Part shown: positions 45,101-53,527 of the stretch, piece after piece | Position numbering within the stretch: position 1 is the stretch's first letter | Layout: each line of letters opens with the position of its first letter | Origin: Porphyromonas sp. COT-239 OH1446 | GTDB lineage: Bacteria; Bacteroidota; Bacteroidia; Bacteroidales; Porphyromonadaceae | Direction: 5' to 3' | Length of the DNA: 64,000 nucleotides | Assembly: GCF_000768875.1 (NCBI RefSeq) | Contig: NZ_JRAO01000033.1 | Location: forward strand, 1 to 64,000 | The notes under the pieces: model-generated | Seen by the model: the letters and a program-made list of their open reading frames with translations, nothing else | The model's database searches: none | What the model was told of the DNA's origin: nothing | Translations under genes and position numbers: made by a program

Positions 45101-45160
45101 AGTGCGCAGGGCTGTGGGCACTGCCCCTTCGTCCTGAGCTGCGGCAGGGAAGGTCTTTAG
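42158..45160 (+). CDS. AddB-like nuclease with iron-sulfur staple
   Basis: 1000 residues. The N-terminal half resembles an inactive UvrD-type helicase (LRFVFPSRRAALFFRHYL, no Walker A). The C-terminal PD-(D/E)XK nuclease shows LKGTIDRIDEHEGTIRVIDYKTG near 838-858. The four cluster cysteines are visible: one in SIYSSCPLRFYYEQ (about 699) and Cys986, Cys989, Cys995 (CGHCPFVLSC). This is the AddB arrangement. AddAB processes double-strand DNA ends for recombination. The AddA helicase is not in the window, so its gene must lie elsewhere. Confidence 0.88.
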   Translation: MSHFLRSVAEHYYASYGGGVSELRFVFPSRRAALFFRHYLSQLAERPIFAPECQTINDFITSLSPEGRRLADHTSLQFELYEAYREIHPDAESFDSFLYWGGVILKDFDLIDRHLVSARGLYANVYDYRELTDELEHLSPELRQLVEQFWGKFRDLPDRGEGESELMRHKFLDFWLRLYPLYESYGRRLRQGGIAYEGALYREVAEQAVEVVDRLGREGRRIVFVGLFQLTPSEERLFAQIRRRDLGEWCWDRQLRILEDEEHPAYRQMQRNLELLGEVSALAPESDAPTLPRSIRLIRCSSSIAQVKTLPLLLDEIGVDSREVTSPSTAILLPDEQLLLPVVSSIPDSFTSINVSLGYPLSFAPVAVFIERWMRLLEHKRIVRERDTYPLDQLTGLLSSRLLRDSFPSIGRLAEGIKRGRSYYVCLEDHAETIDTLELRPLLELLVPSRPTEGIELLERMQRLLRLLLPTEIAESVEGEEGAEAEDGGEGLSPFDLEFIYHYLLLIERLRSQLERYVDLVDVDTAIRLLKGLIEGVNIPFEGNPLRGVQVMGLLEARGLHCQHVIYLSAEEGKLPRDLMASTLIPLSLRQGHGLPTGQEQDMASAYNFYQSIARAETLTLLYGAEEQLGGAAELSRYVQQLEHLYGANVEHQSLSSRADKPSQRAIIVEKEGEAWEHLEAYRLTHELSPSTLSIYSSCPLRFYYEQIEGLAEDETPSPLMQANEFGTILHNVVQELYRPYEGGREIRPQFLDDLLSPGHRAYLHTLVGREYKRTVLPKSQHRAPLSRLADIYCDLILSEVYTVLRYDRELAPFVYHAGELKVHLELELKDGRRVRLKGTIDRIDEHEGTIRVIDYKTGYAVRRLPSWQELFDSEGEHKAIAQTMIYCELLYRGHTGESGPSLEALRGKPLRPHIYHLPSMRREGKAYRSEVVLYEVEEGKTRRSERDLGEYEEFREAFVEVWGQSLEELFDRGQPFRQERSAQGCGHCPFVLSCGREGL

Positions 45161-45178
45161 CCACGAGGCGATACAGCT

Positions 45179-45218
45179 GATCCCCCGAGGTGTGCCATGA
45201 TGCACAGCTCGGGGGATC
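45179..45218. terminator. Bidirectional terminator between the AddB-like and HU-like genes
   Basis: GATCCCCCGAG (45179-45189) with CTCGGGGGATC (45208-45218) and an inner TGTGC/GCACA stem form a 16-bp interrupted hairpin in a convergent gap. Confidence 0.85.
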
Positions 45219-45243
45219 GTCGTTTCGGGGCGGAGGCTAAGCC

Positions 45244-45747
45244 CTACAGCCCGATGTGTGAATCACCACCGCCAGCAGTATCGCCGCCGCCAGCAGTATC
45301 TCCAGGAGAAGGCTTTTCTGTCTTCTTGCCCGAAGAGTTGTAGGGCACGTCCAAGACGCGCTCGGCACGCTCCATGCGAACGCCCTTGAGAGCAGTCTTG
45401 ACCTTAACACGTGGGGTATAGATGACCTTGGCTTTGTCTACAAGGTCAATATTCACCTTGTCGGCTGCATCAACTCCCGATCCCGAGCGGGCCGTGATGC
45501 TGGGGCGGAATGTCCCCATGTCGCCACAATCGACACTCTTGCCGTCTTGCAGAAGGCGAATGAGTACCTTCGAAGCACGATCAAATACCGCCTTAATATC
45601 GGCTGAAGAGATCGTTGTCTCGTCCGAAACCAAGTCGATAAACTCATCGAACTTCACGTCCGAATGCAAGTGAATGGCAGGGTACCAAAGCGTTTTTCCG
45701 GTCTTACTGAAGCCCACCTTGCGCTCAATTGCTTTAATCTTAATCAT
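45244..45747 (-). CDS. HU-HIG type DNA-binding protein
   Basis: 167 residues. The HU-like fold (VGFSKTGKTLWYPAIHLHSDVKFDEFIDLVSDE, then KAVFDRASKVLIRLLQDGKSVDCGDMGTFRPSI) with the extended arm and C-terminal tail is the HU-HIG family (PF18291) of Bacteroidota. The tail contains a repeated GDTAGGGDTAGGGD motif encoded by a tandem repeat near 45268-45301. It probably acts as a nucleoid or regulatory DNA-binding protein. An unusual 22-bp repeat array lies directly upstream (45830-45939). Confidence 0.88.
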   Translation of the reverse strand: MIKIKAIERKVGFSKTGKTLWYPAIHLHSDVKFDEFIDLVSDETTISSADIKAVFDRASKVLIRLLQDGKSVDCGDMGTFRPSITARSGSGVDAADKVNIDLVDKAKVIYTPRVKVKTALKGVRMERAERVLDVPYNSSGKKTEKPSPGDTAGGGDTAGGGDSHIGL

Positions 45748-45829
45748 GATAATTCAATTTACTGTTGAACAATGTGTTATATCGCTCTGCTAAGATACAA
45801 AAATTTCTTCGCCAAAGCGTCCAAATTTT

Positions 45830-45939
45830 CTTGCGGAAGAAAATATTTTTTCTTGCGGAAGAAAATTTATTTCCTTGCGGAAGAAAATATTTTTTCGTGC
45901 GGAAGAAAATTTCTCGCCTTGCGCAAGAAAGTTTAGACA
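45830..45939. repeat. 22-bp tandem repeat array upstream of the HU-like gene
   Basis: Five head-to-tail units of 22 bp start at 45830, 45852, 45874, 45896 and 45918. Each begins CTTGCGGAAGAAAAT or a close variant and is AT-rich in its second half. TTTTCTT and AAGAAAA flank GCGG at unit junctions, so each junction can form a short hairpin. Units 1 and 3 are identical. The array ends about 80 bases upstream of the HU-like ATG. It is unrelated in sequence to the 23-bp family. The rest of the gap 45748-46061 holds only a terminator. Confidence 0.9.
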
Positions 45940-45983
45940 TCCACCCAAAGGGGTAACGGATACGCTTCGCCCCCACAAACGAG

Positions 45984-46025
45984 CATCCCCACGCCCGACC
46001 TCGCAAGAGGTAGAGCGTGGGGATG
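45984..46025 (-). terminator. Terminator of the tricorn-like protease gene
   Basis: CATCCCCACGC (45984-45994) pairs with GCGTGGGGATG (46015-46025), an 11-bp perfect stem 37 bases beyond the stop. Confidence 0.7.
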
Positions 46026-46061
46026 AGGCCTCGAGAGCGTGCGCTCGGACGAGCAAGCCGC

Positions 46062-49000
46062 TTAGCGGCCGCCGACCTGACGCATCATTTCCTCGACAGC
46101 ACGGCGTAGCTGAGCATCCTCACCCGTGAGGTAGTCCTCGGGCGAGTTGTACACCTCGATGTCGGGGATAAGATCCATATTCTCCAAAGCACGTCCATCG
46201 AGATCGGAGCAGGTAACCTGTGGGATACCGAAGACGATCGCAGGATTGATCTGCGTCTCCCACCATACGGCCGTCATCGTACCAGCCACGGGCGTTCCGA
46301 TGAGCTTACCCAACCCGAGGGTCTTGTACACCCAGGGGAAGCCGTGTCCGTTGCTATAGTTGCCTTCGCTCATGAGCACGCAGCTGGGCTTCGTCCACTG
46401 CATGAAGGGGTCTTGGCCCATGTACTGCCCACGAGGGGTGAACTCGAGATACTTCTTCCCGCTCAGCAGGTAGGCTAGGTCTTCGTGCAGCCAACCGCCA
46501 CCATTGTAGCGAGTATCTACCACCACCGCATCGCAATTGCGGTACTTACCGAGCAGATCACGGAATACCTCACGGAAGCTGGGGCTATTCATCTGGCGAA
46601 CGTAAACGTAGGCGATGCGTCCCTTACTCCACTTGTGCACCAGCTCGGCACGACGCTCGATCCAACGACGGTAGAGCAGCTCATTCTGATAGGACTGGCT
46701 GATGGGGAAGACAGACTCCTCGTGGCTCTTGCTCGAGCCTGCATCCTTGATCGTCAGCACGACACGCTTACCGACCTTGTCGTTGAGGAGCAGCTCGACG
46801 GGCATCCCAGCCTTGATCACTTCACCATTGATGCGCTCGATAATCGCCCCAGGCTTGATCTTACGATCGAGCAGAGAGAGAGGGCCACCCTTGAGAATTT
46901 CCTGCACACGCAGACCATCGCCCTCGTGCTTGGAATCGAAGAAAGCACCTAGAGCCGCTGTCTGCTGCGTAGCGACAACGGCCACTCGTCCACTAGCACC
47001 TGTATGCGAAGCATTCAGCTCACCCAGCATCTCGCTGAGCATCTCGGCGAAGTCGCGATCGTTAGAGATATGGGGGAGGAACTTCGCATACACCTTCTTG
47101 TAATGCGCCCAATCGACCCCATGCAGGTTCACATCGTAGAACTTGTCCAGTACCTGCTGCCAGGCATGATTGAAGATATACTCACGCTCTGCCGCAGGCT
47201 TGTGCTCGAACTCTGCCGCTAGACGGATAGGCGTAGGTGCATTGCCATTGAGCTTGCTCAGGCCCATGAAGCTACCCACATAGATCGTGCGACCATCCTT
47301 GCCGAGGAAGAGCGAGCCACCCCTGACACTGGAGGAGAGCAGACGGGTAGACTTCTTCTCAAAGTCATGCTCCCAAAGACCACCCTCAGAGCCGTAGCCT
47401 GCGATGTAGTAGAGCTTCGTGCCATCCTTGTTGATCAAGGCATCGCCGATGCTGCCCGAGAAGCGGGTCAAACGGATCGTGCGGTTGTCTCTATCCTCGA
47501 ACTCAAGCTTGATGGTCTTCACCTTCTGAGACTCGGTCTTGGTGCTGTCTGCAGCGGTATCCTTCTTGCCATTCTTCTTGGCTGTATCCTTCTTGGGCTC
47601 TTCCTTCTTGGTATCCTTCTTCTTATTCTTCTCCTCTAGGGCCTTGATCTCCTTACGCAGCTGCTTCTCCTCCTTGCTCAGGCGAAACTCCTCGTAGGCC
47701 TTGCGATCCAGGAACATGAGGTAGAGGTCGCTCTGCGCCCCCCAACTCCCATGGCTGCGGAAGCCCGAACGATCACTGGTGAAGAGGACTGCTTTGCCCC
47801 CCATCACCCACGTAGCCCCACCATCAGAGTAGCCGCTCTCGGTCAGATTAACCATCTCGCCCGAGCCGTCAGCCTTGATCACTGCGGCATCGACATGCAT
47901 CCATCCTCCATTACCCATGTAGTTAGTCAAGATCCACTTGCCATCAGGGCTCCAACGGAAGTGCTGGTCTCCATCAGCGTAGGAGTAGTTGTGCTTACGA
48001 TCTAGGATAACGCGCTCCTTGCCCGAAGCTAGGTTCAACACAACGATAGAGGTACGATCTCGGAGGAAAGCAACCTCCTTGCCATCGGGGCTGAAGAGTG
48101 GGGTCTGCGAAGGCTTAGCATGCTTGGTCAGCTGCTTCTCCTTGATTTCTGTGGCATAACTGAGCTGTGGATCTTCGCTGCGCACAAGAGAGGCCTGGTA
48201 GATGTTCCATTGCCCGTTGCGCTCGGCGGCATAGACGATCGAGCGGCCATCGGGAGCAAAGTCTACATCGCGCTCCTGCTCGGCAGTATTAGTGATCCGA
48301 TTGGTCGTTCCGAACTCAATATTGCCCACATAGACCTCGCCATTGACTACGAAGGCGACCTCTTTATTGTCGGGCGAGAGCGCGAAGGAGGAGTATCCCA
48401 AACTCAGCTGACGATGCACGATGTCTCGCTCTTCATTGTCCAAGCTGATCGAGATGGGCACTTGGCGCAGACCACTCTGAGCATCCCAGGTATAGATCTC
48501 GCCATCGTAACCGAAGCACAGACGACCATTGTCCGAGGCAGAGAGGAAACGAACAGGATTGCCCTTGAAGGTCGTGATCTGACGCTCAGCTAGGTGAGAG
48601 TTGAACTGAGGACGATGATAAACGTTGAAAGTCCCGTCCTGCTCGCTCAGGTAGTACATCCCTCCAGTAGCATCCCAAACGGGGTTACGATCCTCTCCCT
48701 TGAAGGAGGTAATCTTAGTGTACTCCCCCTTCGTAGAGCGATGCCAAATGTCCCGAGCCACAGACGAGGTGTGGTGCTTGCGCCAAGGGTCTTCGTAGCC
48801 CTTGATGTCGGTGTAGAGCAATTCACCTCCACCTCGAGGGGCGATGTCGGCCATAGGTAGAGAGCTATAGAGCTCTGCTCGTCCGCCCTGGGTCGAGATG
48901 CGGTAGGTCTGAACAAAGAGACCCGAGGGGAACATATCGAAACGCTCCGAAGGCATGATATTCGCCGTAAAGAGCAATCTCTGATTACCATCGAAGGCAA

Positions 49001-49355
49001 CAGGTCTCTCGGTAGCACTATTGAAGGTAAGGCGACGAGGACTCCCCCCCCTTGACGAAACGATGTAGACATCATCGCTGCCATCACGGTTCGAGCTGAA
49101 AGCGATCTGCTCTCCATCGGGGCTCCAAACGGGGCTATAGTCGTAGGCTCGGTTACTCGTCAGACGAACGGCCTGCCCACCCGAAGAGGAGACCGTATAA
49201 ATATCGCCACGGTAACAGAAGGCAATGCGAGAACCATCTGGACTGATCTGCTGATAACGCATCCACAGGGGAGACGATCCGGCCTCCGAAGCCAGTACAG
49301 TCGTCGTGGCCAGGGCCAAAGAGCCCAGCGCATAGATAAGCTGCTTGATCTTCAT
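46062..49355 (-). CDS. Tricorn-like S41 family protease
   Basis: 1097 residues. A signal peptide precedes a WD40-like/TolB-type beta-propeller region (repeats such as YSPVWSPDGEQIAFSSNRDG and FAPDGRSIVYAAERNG). A Lys/Glu-rich insert (about 560-615) follows, then a second propeller-like part, a PDZ domain (ALGAFFDSKHEGDGLRVQEIL) and a C-terminal S41 domain with YSNGHGFPW near residue 1000, which should hold the catalytic serine. Tricorn-type enzymes degrade peptides. The signal peptide places this one in the periplasm, where it would supply peptides to this amino-acid-fermenting group. No promoter box is seen upstream. Confidence 0.92.
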   Translation of the reverse strand: MKIKQLIYALGSLALATTTVLASEAGSSPLWMRYQQISPDGSRIAFCYRGDIYTVSSSGGQAVRLTSNRAYDYSPVWSPDGEQIAFSSNRDGSDDVYIVSSRGGSPRRLTFNSATERPVAFDGNQRLLFTANIMPSERFDMFPSGLFVQTYRISTQGGRAELYSSLPMADIAPRGGGELLYTDIKGYEDPWRKHHTSSVARDIWHRSTKGEYTKITSFKGEDRNPVWDATGGMYYLSEQDGTFNVYHRPQFNSHLAERQITTFKGNPVRFLSASDNGRLCFGYDGEIYTWDAQSGLRQVPISISLDNEERDIVHRQLSLGYSSFALSPDNKEVAFVVNGEVYVGNIEFGTTNRITNTAEQERDVDFAPDGRSIVYAAERNGQWNIYQASLVRSEDPQLSYATEIKEKQLTKHAKPSQTPLFSPDGKEVAFLRDRTSIVVLNLASGKERVILDRKHNYSYADGDQHFRWSPDGKWILTNYMGNGGWMHVDAAVIKADGSGEMVNLTESGYSDGGATWVMGGKAVLFTSDRSGFRSHGSWGAQSDLYLMFLDRKAYEEFRLSKEEKQLRKEIKALEEKNKKKDTKKEEPKKDTAKKNGKKDTAADSTKTESQKVKTIKLEFEDRDNRTIRLTRFSGSIGDALINKDGTKLYYIAGYGSEGGLWEHDFEKKSTRLLSSSVRGGSLFLGKDGRTIYVGSFMGLSKLNGNAPTPIRLAAEFEHKPAAEREYIFNHAWQQVLDKFYDVNLHGVDWAHYKKVYAKFLPHISNDRDFAEMLSEMLGELNASHTGASGRVAVVATQQTAALGAFFDSKHEGDGLRVQEILKGGPLSLLDRKIKPGAIIERINGEVIKAGMPVELLLNDKVGKRVVLTIKDAGSSKSHEESVFPISQSYQNELLYRRWIERRAELVHKWSKGRIAYVYVRQMNSPSFREVFRDLLGKYRNCDAVVVDTRYNGGGWLHEDLAYLLSGKKYLEFTPRGQYMGQDPFMQWTKPSCVLMSEGNYSNGHGFPWVYKTLGLGKLIGTPVAGTMTAVWWETQINPAIVFGIPQVTCSDLDGRALENMDLIPDIEVYNSPEDYLTGEDAQLRRAVEEMMRQVGGR

Positions 49356-49393
49356 AAGTTTTGTTTAGAGGAATGTGTGTGATGATAAAGAAA

Positions 49394-49429
49394 GAGAGCC
49401 CCACGCTCCAGGGTGGGCATGAGGCTCTC
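49394..49429 (-). terminator. Terminator of the exb operon
   Basis: On the minus strand GAGAGCC (49429-49423) and GGCTCTC (49400-49394) form the stem with an inner CCCAC/GTGGG pair, followed by TTTCTTT. Confidence 0.8.
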
Positions 49430-49495
49430 CTTTTGAGGGGGCGATGCCCTAAGGCTCTCTGTAATCGAGCCTCAGGATATCGCCAGTTAGAATGC

Positions 49496-49969
49496 TTATT
49501 TCTTGCTCTGGCGAGCAGAGTAGCTGATGTTGAGCACATCTGCTCGGCGCAGCTCCTCCCTAATATCGGAGATGATGTTCATCTTCGTATCTCTATCGCC
49601 CTTGATGGAGATCTGCATCAACTTCTTGCGCTCATCCTTGATCTTGCCCTCGGCCTCCTTGACGTAGTTATAAACGGCAGAGGCATTCTGAGTGATCTGG
49701 TCATTGAGCTGAATAGCCGATGAAGTACCATACATCGCACGATATTGCTCGGTAGGCTTACCTACATAGATGAAGGTAACGAGCGACTTCTCCTCGAGCT
49801 TGGTAAGCTCGGTAGCCTGAGGCAGGTTACTGTAGCTCACCTTAGGCGTTACCTCACGCATCGACGTTACCATCATAATGAAGAAGAGGAAGGCGAACAC
49901 CAAGTCTGGTAGAGAAGAAGTATTCAACTCGGGCATCTCGCGCCCACCTGATTTACTAAACTTTCCCAT
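49496..49969 (-). CDS. exbD: ExbD/TolR family protein (second copy)
   Basis: 157 residues. A single TM helix begins at LPDLVFAFLFFIMMVTSM and carries the conserved proton-carrying Asp. A periplasmic domain follows. It lies 7 bases after the first exbD. With ExbB it powers TonB-dependent outer-membrane transport. The two ExbD proteins differ strongly, so they probably form a mixed complex. Confidence 0.92.
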   Translation of the reverse strand: MGKFSKSGGREMPELNTSSLPDLVFAFLFFIMMVTSMREVTPKVSYSNLPQATELTKLEEKSLVTFIYVGKPTEQYRAMYGTSSAIQLNDQITQNASAVYNYVKEAEGKIKDERKKLMQISIKGDRDTKMNIISDIREELRRADVLNISYSARQSKK

Positions 49970-49976
49970 AGTTCAC

Positions 49977-50579
49977 TTACTTCTTTTTGAGGTTAGACAG
50001 AGGCATCTCGGAGATGTGCATAGGGTACATCTCGGTTACTGCCTTTTGCTTTGCAGGTGAGAGGTCTGCGAAGGAGGTCTTAAACTCCTTGAGAGCGGTC
50101 TTCTCCCACACCTCGTTGTAAGCCTTGAGCAGCTCGTTCTGCACGTTGATAAACATCTGATAGCTCGTCTCGATCTCGCTCTTGAGCGAAATCGCATAAC
50201 CGCTAGTCGTTACTCTCCTGCTCCCCAAGAGAGGGATCTCACGCACTTCCTTATCTGGCAGACGTGGGTCATCGTTGGGGTTCATGATAAACTCAACAGC
50301 CTTGTCTTTGAGCTCTTCGATACGCACAGGGATGACCGCTGTACGCTTGGAGATCGCAATCTGGTCGGTGCGGTCCACAAGCAAGCGCATTACGTTGCGA
50401 TCGTTGATCTCTACTGGCTTCTGATCTTGCTGCTTAGGGGCAAGCGGCGGCAGGCGACGCTTGAGCCCCTTGTCAGTGTCCATCGAAGTTGTAATCAAGA
50501 AGAAGATAAGCAACATAAAAGCGATATCGGCCGAGGACGATCCGTTAATGCCTGGAGTCTTTCTTTTTTTCTTAGCCAT
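49977..50579 (-). CDS. exbD: ExbD/TolR family protein (first copy)
   Basis: 200 residues, longer than usual. The TM helix SADIAFMLLIFFLITTSM contains the conserved Asp. The periplasmic domain has an added C-terminal stretch (residues 130-200, helical, ending LSNLKKK). It is co-transcribed with exbB and the membrane protein between them. Confidence 0.92.
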   Translation of the reverse strand: MAKKKRKTPGINGSSSADIAFMLLIFFLITTSMDTDKGLKRRLPPLAPKQQDQKPVEINDRNVMRLLVDRTDQIAISKRTAVIPVRIEELKDKAVEFIMNPNDDPRLPDKEVREIPLLGSRRVTTSGYAISLKSEIETSYQMFINVQNELLKAYNEVWEKTALKEFKTSFADLSPAKQKAVTEMYPMHISEMPLSNLKKK

Positions 50580-50619
50580 AATGCTTTTTGTTTGATATTT
50601 CGTTTCTGATTACCACCCG

Positions 50620-51093
50620 TTACTTCTTGACCACCTTGCTGATTGCACCCACGAGGGCAGCACCGACTACGAGCACGAAGAGTGCATAGGTAGAGTAGAG
50701 CCACATGTCGGTGAGCTTGAGCCAGCCTTCGGTATTAAAACGCTGAGAGTCTGCATTCAGATTAGCCATAGGCGTACCATCGCCGATAGCGTAGGTGATC
50801 CCCAGTAGAGCGATGAGACCGATCAAGCCGCCGAGTGAGAGCAGAGCCTTCTTGGAGTCGTTTGCAAAAGAGGAGAAGAAACCCTTGAGGGCAAACCCGA
50901 GGGTGCCCAGGATCGTAACGCCTAGGAGGGCGTACGTCCACCACAGAAGAGTATCTGTAAACTCGTACACCTTATTTCCCTTGTCGTCGAGCTCGAAGCC
51001 CCCTCCGAAGAAGAGAGCGATGACAGCGATGCTGATGACCACAAGAGCCAAGAGAGTAGAGCTGGATACCTTTCTAATTCCAGTTACAGCCAT
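50620..51093 (-). CDS. Membrane protein of the exb operon
   Basis: 157 residues with four hydrophobic segments (near 14-30, 50-66, 82-102 and 132-152). The order exbB, this gene, exbD, exbD is familiar from other Bacteroidales as I recall, which implies a shared role, but I know no named function. It lies 30 bases after exbB and 40 before exbD. Confidence 0.75.
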   Translation of the reverse strand: MAVTGIRKVSSSTLLALVVISIAVIALFFGGGFELDDKGNKVYEFTDTLLWWTYALLGVTILGTLGFALKGFFSSFANDSKKALLSLGGLIGLIALLGITYAIGDGTPMANLNADSQRFNTEGWLKLTDMWLYSTYALFVLVVGAALVGAISKVVKK

Positions 51094-51123
51094 TGTTCTT
51101 GATTGATAAAAGTGTACGTAAGC

Positions 51124-51963
51124 TTACTTGTTGTTCTTAACGTTGTACTTAACTACGAGGTCAAGCAGCGTGATAGAAGCATCTTCCATGCGGTTGAGGA
51201 TACCTTCTACCAAAGAAAGGATGTAGTTGTAGAACACCTGAAGGATCAGAGCGACTACGAGACCACCGATGGTTGTGATCAGAGCCACCTTCATACCACC
51301 GGCCACAACTGTTGGGCTGATGTCCCCTACCTGTTCGATCTTGTCGAAGGCGAGCACCATACCTACTACAGTACCCAAGAACCCGAGTGATGGAGCCATA
51401 GCGATGAAGAGCGTGATCCAAGAGAGGTTCTTCTCGAGCAGACCACCCTGTACACCGCCATAGGATACTACAGACTTCTCAACGATGTCAATGTCCTGAT
51501 CTGCACGCAACAGAGCCTGATAGGCGATCGAGGCGATAGGGCCACGAGTTTCACGAGCGATCTTCTTAGCACCCTCTAGGTCATTGCGCTTAACGAGAGC
51601 CTCTTCGATGTCGTGGAGCATCTGATCTGGGTTCACGTTGGCCAGGTTGAGGTAGATAATACGCTCAAGGCTGATAGCCAAACCAAGGATCAGAGTGATC
51701 ACCACAAACGACATGAAGTCAGCACCTCCGTCGATGAACTTAGACTTGAGAGCCTGGTGGAAAGAAGCATTCTCTGCCACCACAGTCTCTTCGGCAGATG
51801 CCTCAACTGGAGCTTCTGTAGCAGTAGCTTCTTCTACAGCAGCTTCAGCGTCAGTAACTACCTGCTCTGGAGTAGCAGCTGTTTGATCTTGCGCTACCGC
51901 TGCAGTAGAGAAACCAACAGACAGAAGAGCGACACATGCAATCGTTGCAAATAACTTTTTCAT
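51124..51963 (-). CDS. exbB: MotA/TolQ/ExbB proton channel family protein
   Basis: 279 residues. A cleavable signal peptide (ending AVAQ) and an Ala/Glu-rich periplasmic stretch (about 25-75) precede the three-TM ExbB core: FVVITLILGLAISLERIIYL, LSWITLFIAMAPSLGFLGTVVGMV and VALITTIGGLVVALILQVFYN. The N-terminal extension is usual in Bacteroidota. It forms the TonB energising motor with the ExbD proteins. Confidence 0.95.
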   Translation of the reverse strand: MKKLFATIACVALLSVGFSTAAVAQDQTAATPEQVVTDAEAAVEEATATEAPVEASAEETVVAENASFHQALKSKFIDGGADFMSFVVITLILGLAISLERIIYLNLANVNPDQMLHDIEEALVKRNDLEGAKKIARETRGPIASIAYQALLRADQDIDIVEKSVVSYGGVQGGLLEKNLSWITLFIAMAPSLGFLGTVVGMVLAFDKIEQVGDISPTVVAGGMKVALITTIGGLVVALILQVFYNYILSLVEGILNRMEDASITLLDLVVKYNVKNNK

Positions 51964-52096
51964 CGTTGTTTGTTTTTGAATTAGTTGTTATACTTAGTTT
52001 ATTCTATTCTTGAGCTTGAGCGACCCCTCGAGACTTGACCTGGCAACCATACAGGCCCAGCCCTCTTGTTACGACGGGAGAGGCAACTTCGGAGGT

Positions 52097-52128
52097 CAAA
52101 AATACATTTTTTCCCTACTCCAACCAAA
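52097..52128 (-). promoter_or_regulatory. Promoter of the exb operon
   Basis: TTTG (52128-52125) and TATTTTTG (52104-52097) on the minus strand are exactly 20 nt apart. The leader is about 125 nt. Confidence 0.75.
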
Positions 52129-52336
52129 TTTTCCTCAGAACCTTATCGAATTTGTCCTCCCTAGCGAGGCGATTTGTCCGCTAAGGGAGGAGGATCGAGC
52201 CAATATTTATCGAAAAAAGGGACTCGAGGGCAGGGTCTCTTCGTACCAGGGAGCACAGAGTAGAGCTCTCAACCGATCGACCGATGCAAAGCCCTGGGGC
52301 CGCAATTGAGCTCTCGGTTGGGCCTCAGGAGAGCAT

Positions 52337-52451
52337 CAAGAAAGAGCTCGGTCGAAGTATAAGTAGGACCTCGATTGAGATATAAATAGGAGTTCGGTCG
52401 AAGTATAAGTAGGACCTCGATCGAGGTCCTACTTATACTTCGACAAAGGGG
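52337..52451. repeat. 23-bp repeat array D with a 48-bp perfect palindrome
   Basis: Plus-strand units begin at 52360, 52383 and 52406. A degenerate one precedes (52337) and an inverted one follows (52429-52451). The last direct and inverted units form a 48-base perfect palindrome without spacer (arms 52397-52420 and 52421-52444), centred on CTCGATCGAG. The array is about 210 bp upstream of the exb promoter and 50 bases past the GSCFA stop, so the palindrome may also end that transcript. Apart from the exb promoter nothing else was seen in the 535-base gap. Confidence 0.9.
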
Positions 52452-52498
52452 CAAATAGCCTCTCCGAAGAGGGTATATTTAGGGGGAAGAAAAGGGCA

Positions 52499-53488
52499 TT
52501 AAAACCCCTCCTCAAGGGAGGGCATGAACCATTCGCTGAGATCCAGCTCGGGATGCTGCATCTGAAACGAACGGATCAGCACTAAGGTTTGCTCTCGTTC
52601 GAGCTCATACTCCCACTCATCGAGCTGTAGCGGACGATGCAGCCAACGATTGCGCAGACGATCAATGTGTGGGTGCAGGGCCTTGGCCTCGTCGCTACAG
52701 AGCCAGTCGATCAGGCGTTCGCTCACGATGCGCTGCGAGAGGGACGAGGGGTGTGTCAGGTCATCGGCATAGAAACGGTAATCCCGCAGCTCGTCCAGGA
52801 TAATCTCGTACGAGGGGAAGTAGACCATGCGCTCGGGGAAGTGCTCCCTCAAGGCTTGATCGAAGAGCAGCAGGGTAGCCTTGCTCAGTTGGTTGCCATG
52901 CGCTCCATCACGCAGATGGCGGATGGGGCTGATGGTGGAGATGATTTGCAGCTCCGGCAAATGTTCCAGGAGACGCCCCAGGAGCTCGACCCAAGGCTCG
53001 AGTAGCTCCTCAACCGAGACGAGCGAACGGGAGAAGTGCGACTCAGGCATCTTGTGGCAATTGCCCACGACTTCGTTCGTCGAGCCAAGGCGATAGACAT
53101 AGGCCGTCCCCCAGGTCAAGAGCAGGTAACGAGCCCCGAAGAGAGCCCTACGCCCAGCCTCATAGGAGCGTTGGATCGCCTCCAGGGTCTCGGCAGGCGT
53201 TCGGCGGGAGAAGCGGCCGTGATGCATCATACTATGCCAGAGGCCTGCATGCGGCAGCAGTTCGCCCTCGGTATAGAGTCGCCCCTCGAGCATCCGCCCT
53301 AGGGCAGTGCAGATCGAGAGTGGGTTGTAGAGGACGCCATGTGGATTGATCTCGATCCGATGCCCCAATCGATGAAGCTCTCGAGCAATATGCTCACTAA
53401 AGCAAGAGCCTAGGCTCAGGAGCTGCTCGCCATGCGAGAGCAGCCGAGGGCGAGGAGGCAGAGGGACAGGGGTTTGTAGCCTGATCAT
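52499..53488 (-). CDS. GSCFA domain protein
   Basis: 329 residues. LLSLGSCFSEHIARELHRLG carries the name-giving GSCFA-like motif, followed by NPHGVLYNPLSI and YFPSYEIILDELRDYRFYADDLTHPS near residue 245. PF08885 proteins resemble SGNH/GDSL hydrolases, with the Ser in GSCFS and a C-terminal Asp-x-x-His (DLTH). The substrate is unknown. It lies 39 bases after the Big_5 lipoprotein gene. Confidence 0.9.
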   Translation of the reverse strand: MIRLQTPVPLPPRPRLLSHGEQLLSLGSCFSEHIARELHRLGHRIEINPHGVLYNPLSICTALGRMLEGRLYTEGELLPHAGLWHSMMHHGRFSRRTPAETLEAIQRSYEAGRRALFGARYLLLTWGTAYVYRLGSTNEVVGNCHKMPESHFSRSLVSVEELLEPWVELLGRLLEHLPELQIISTISPIRHLRDGAHGNQLSKATLLLFDQALREHFPERMVYFPSYEIILDELRDYRFYADDLTHPSSLSQRIVSERLIDWLCSDEAKALHPHIDRLRNRWLHRPLQLDEWEYELEREQTLVLIRSFQMQHPELDLSEWFMPSLEEGF

Positions 53489-53527
53489 GATCTTGGGTTA
53501 GGAGTCTTCGCACTGGAGGCCGAGGGC

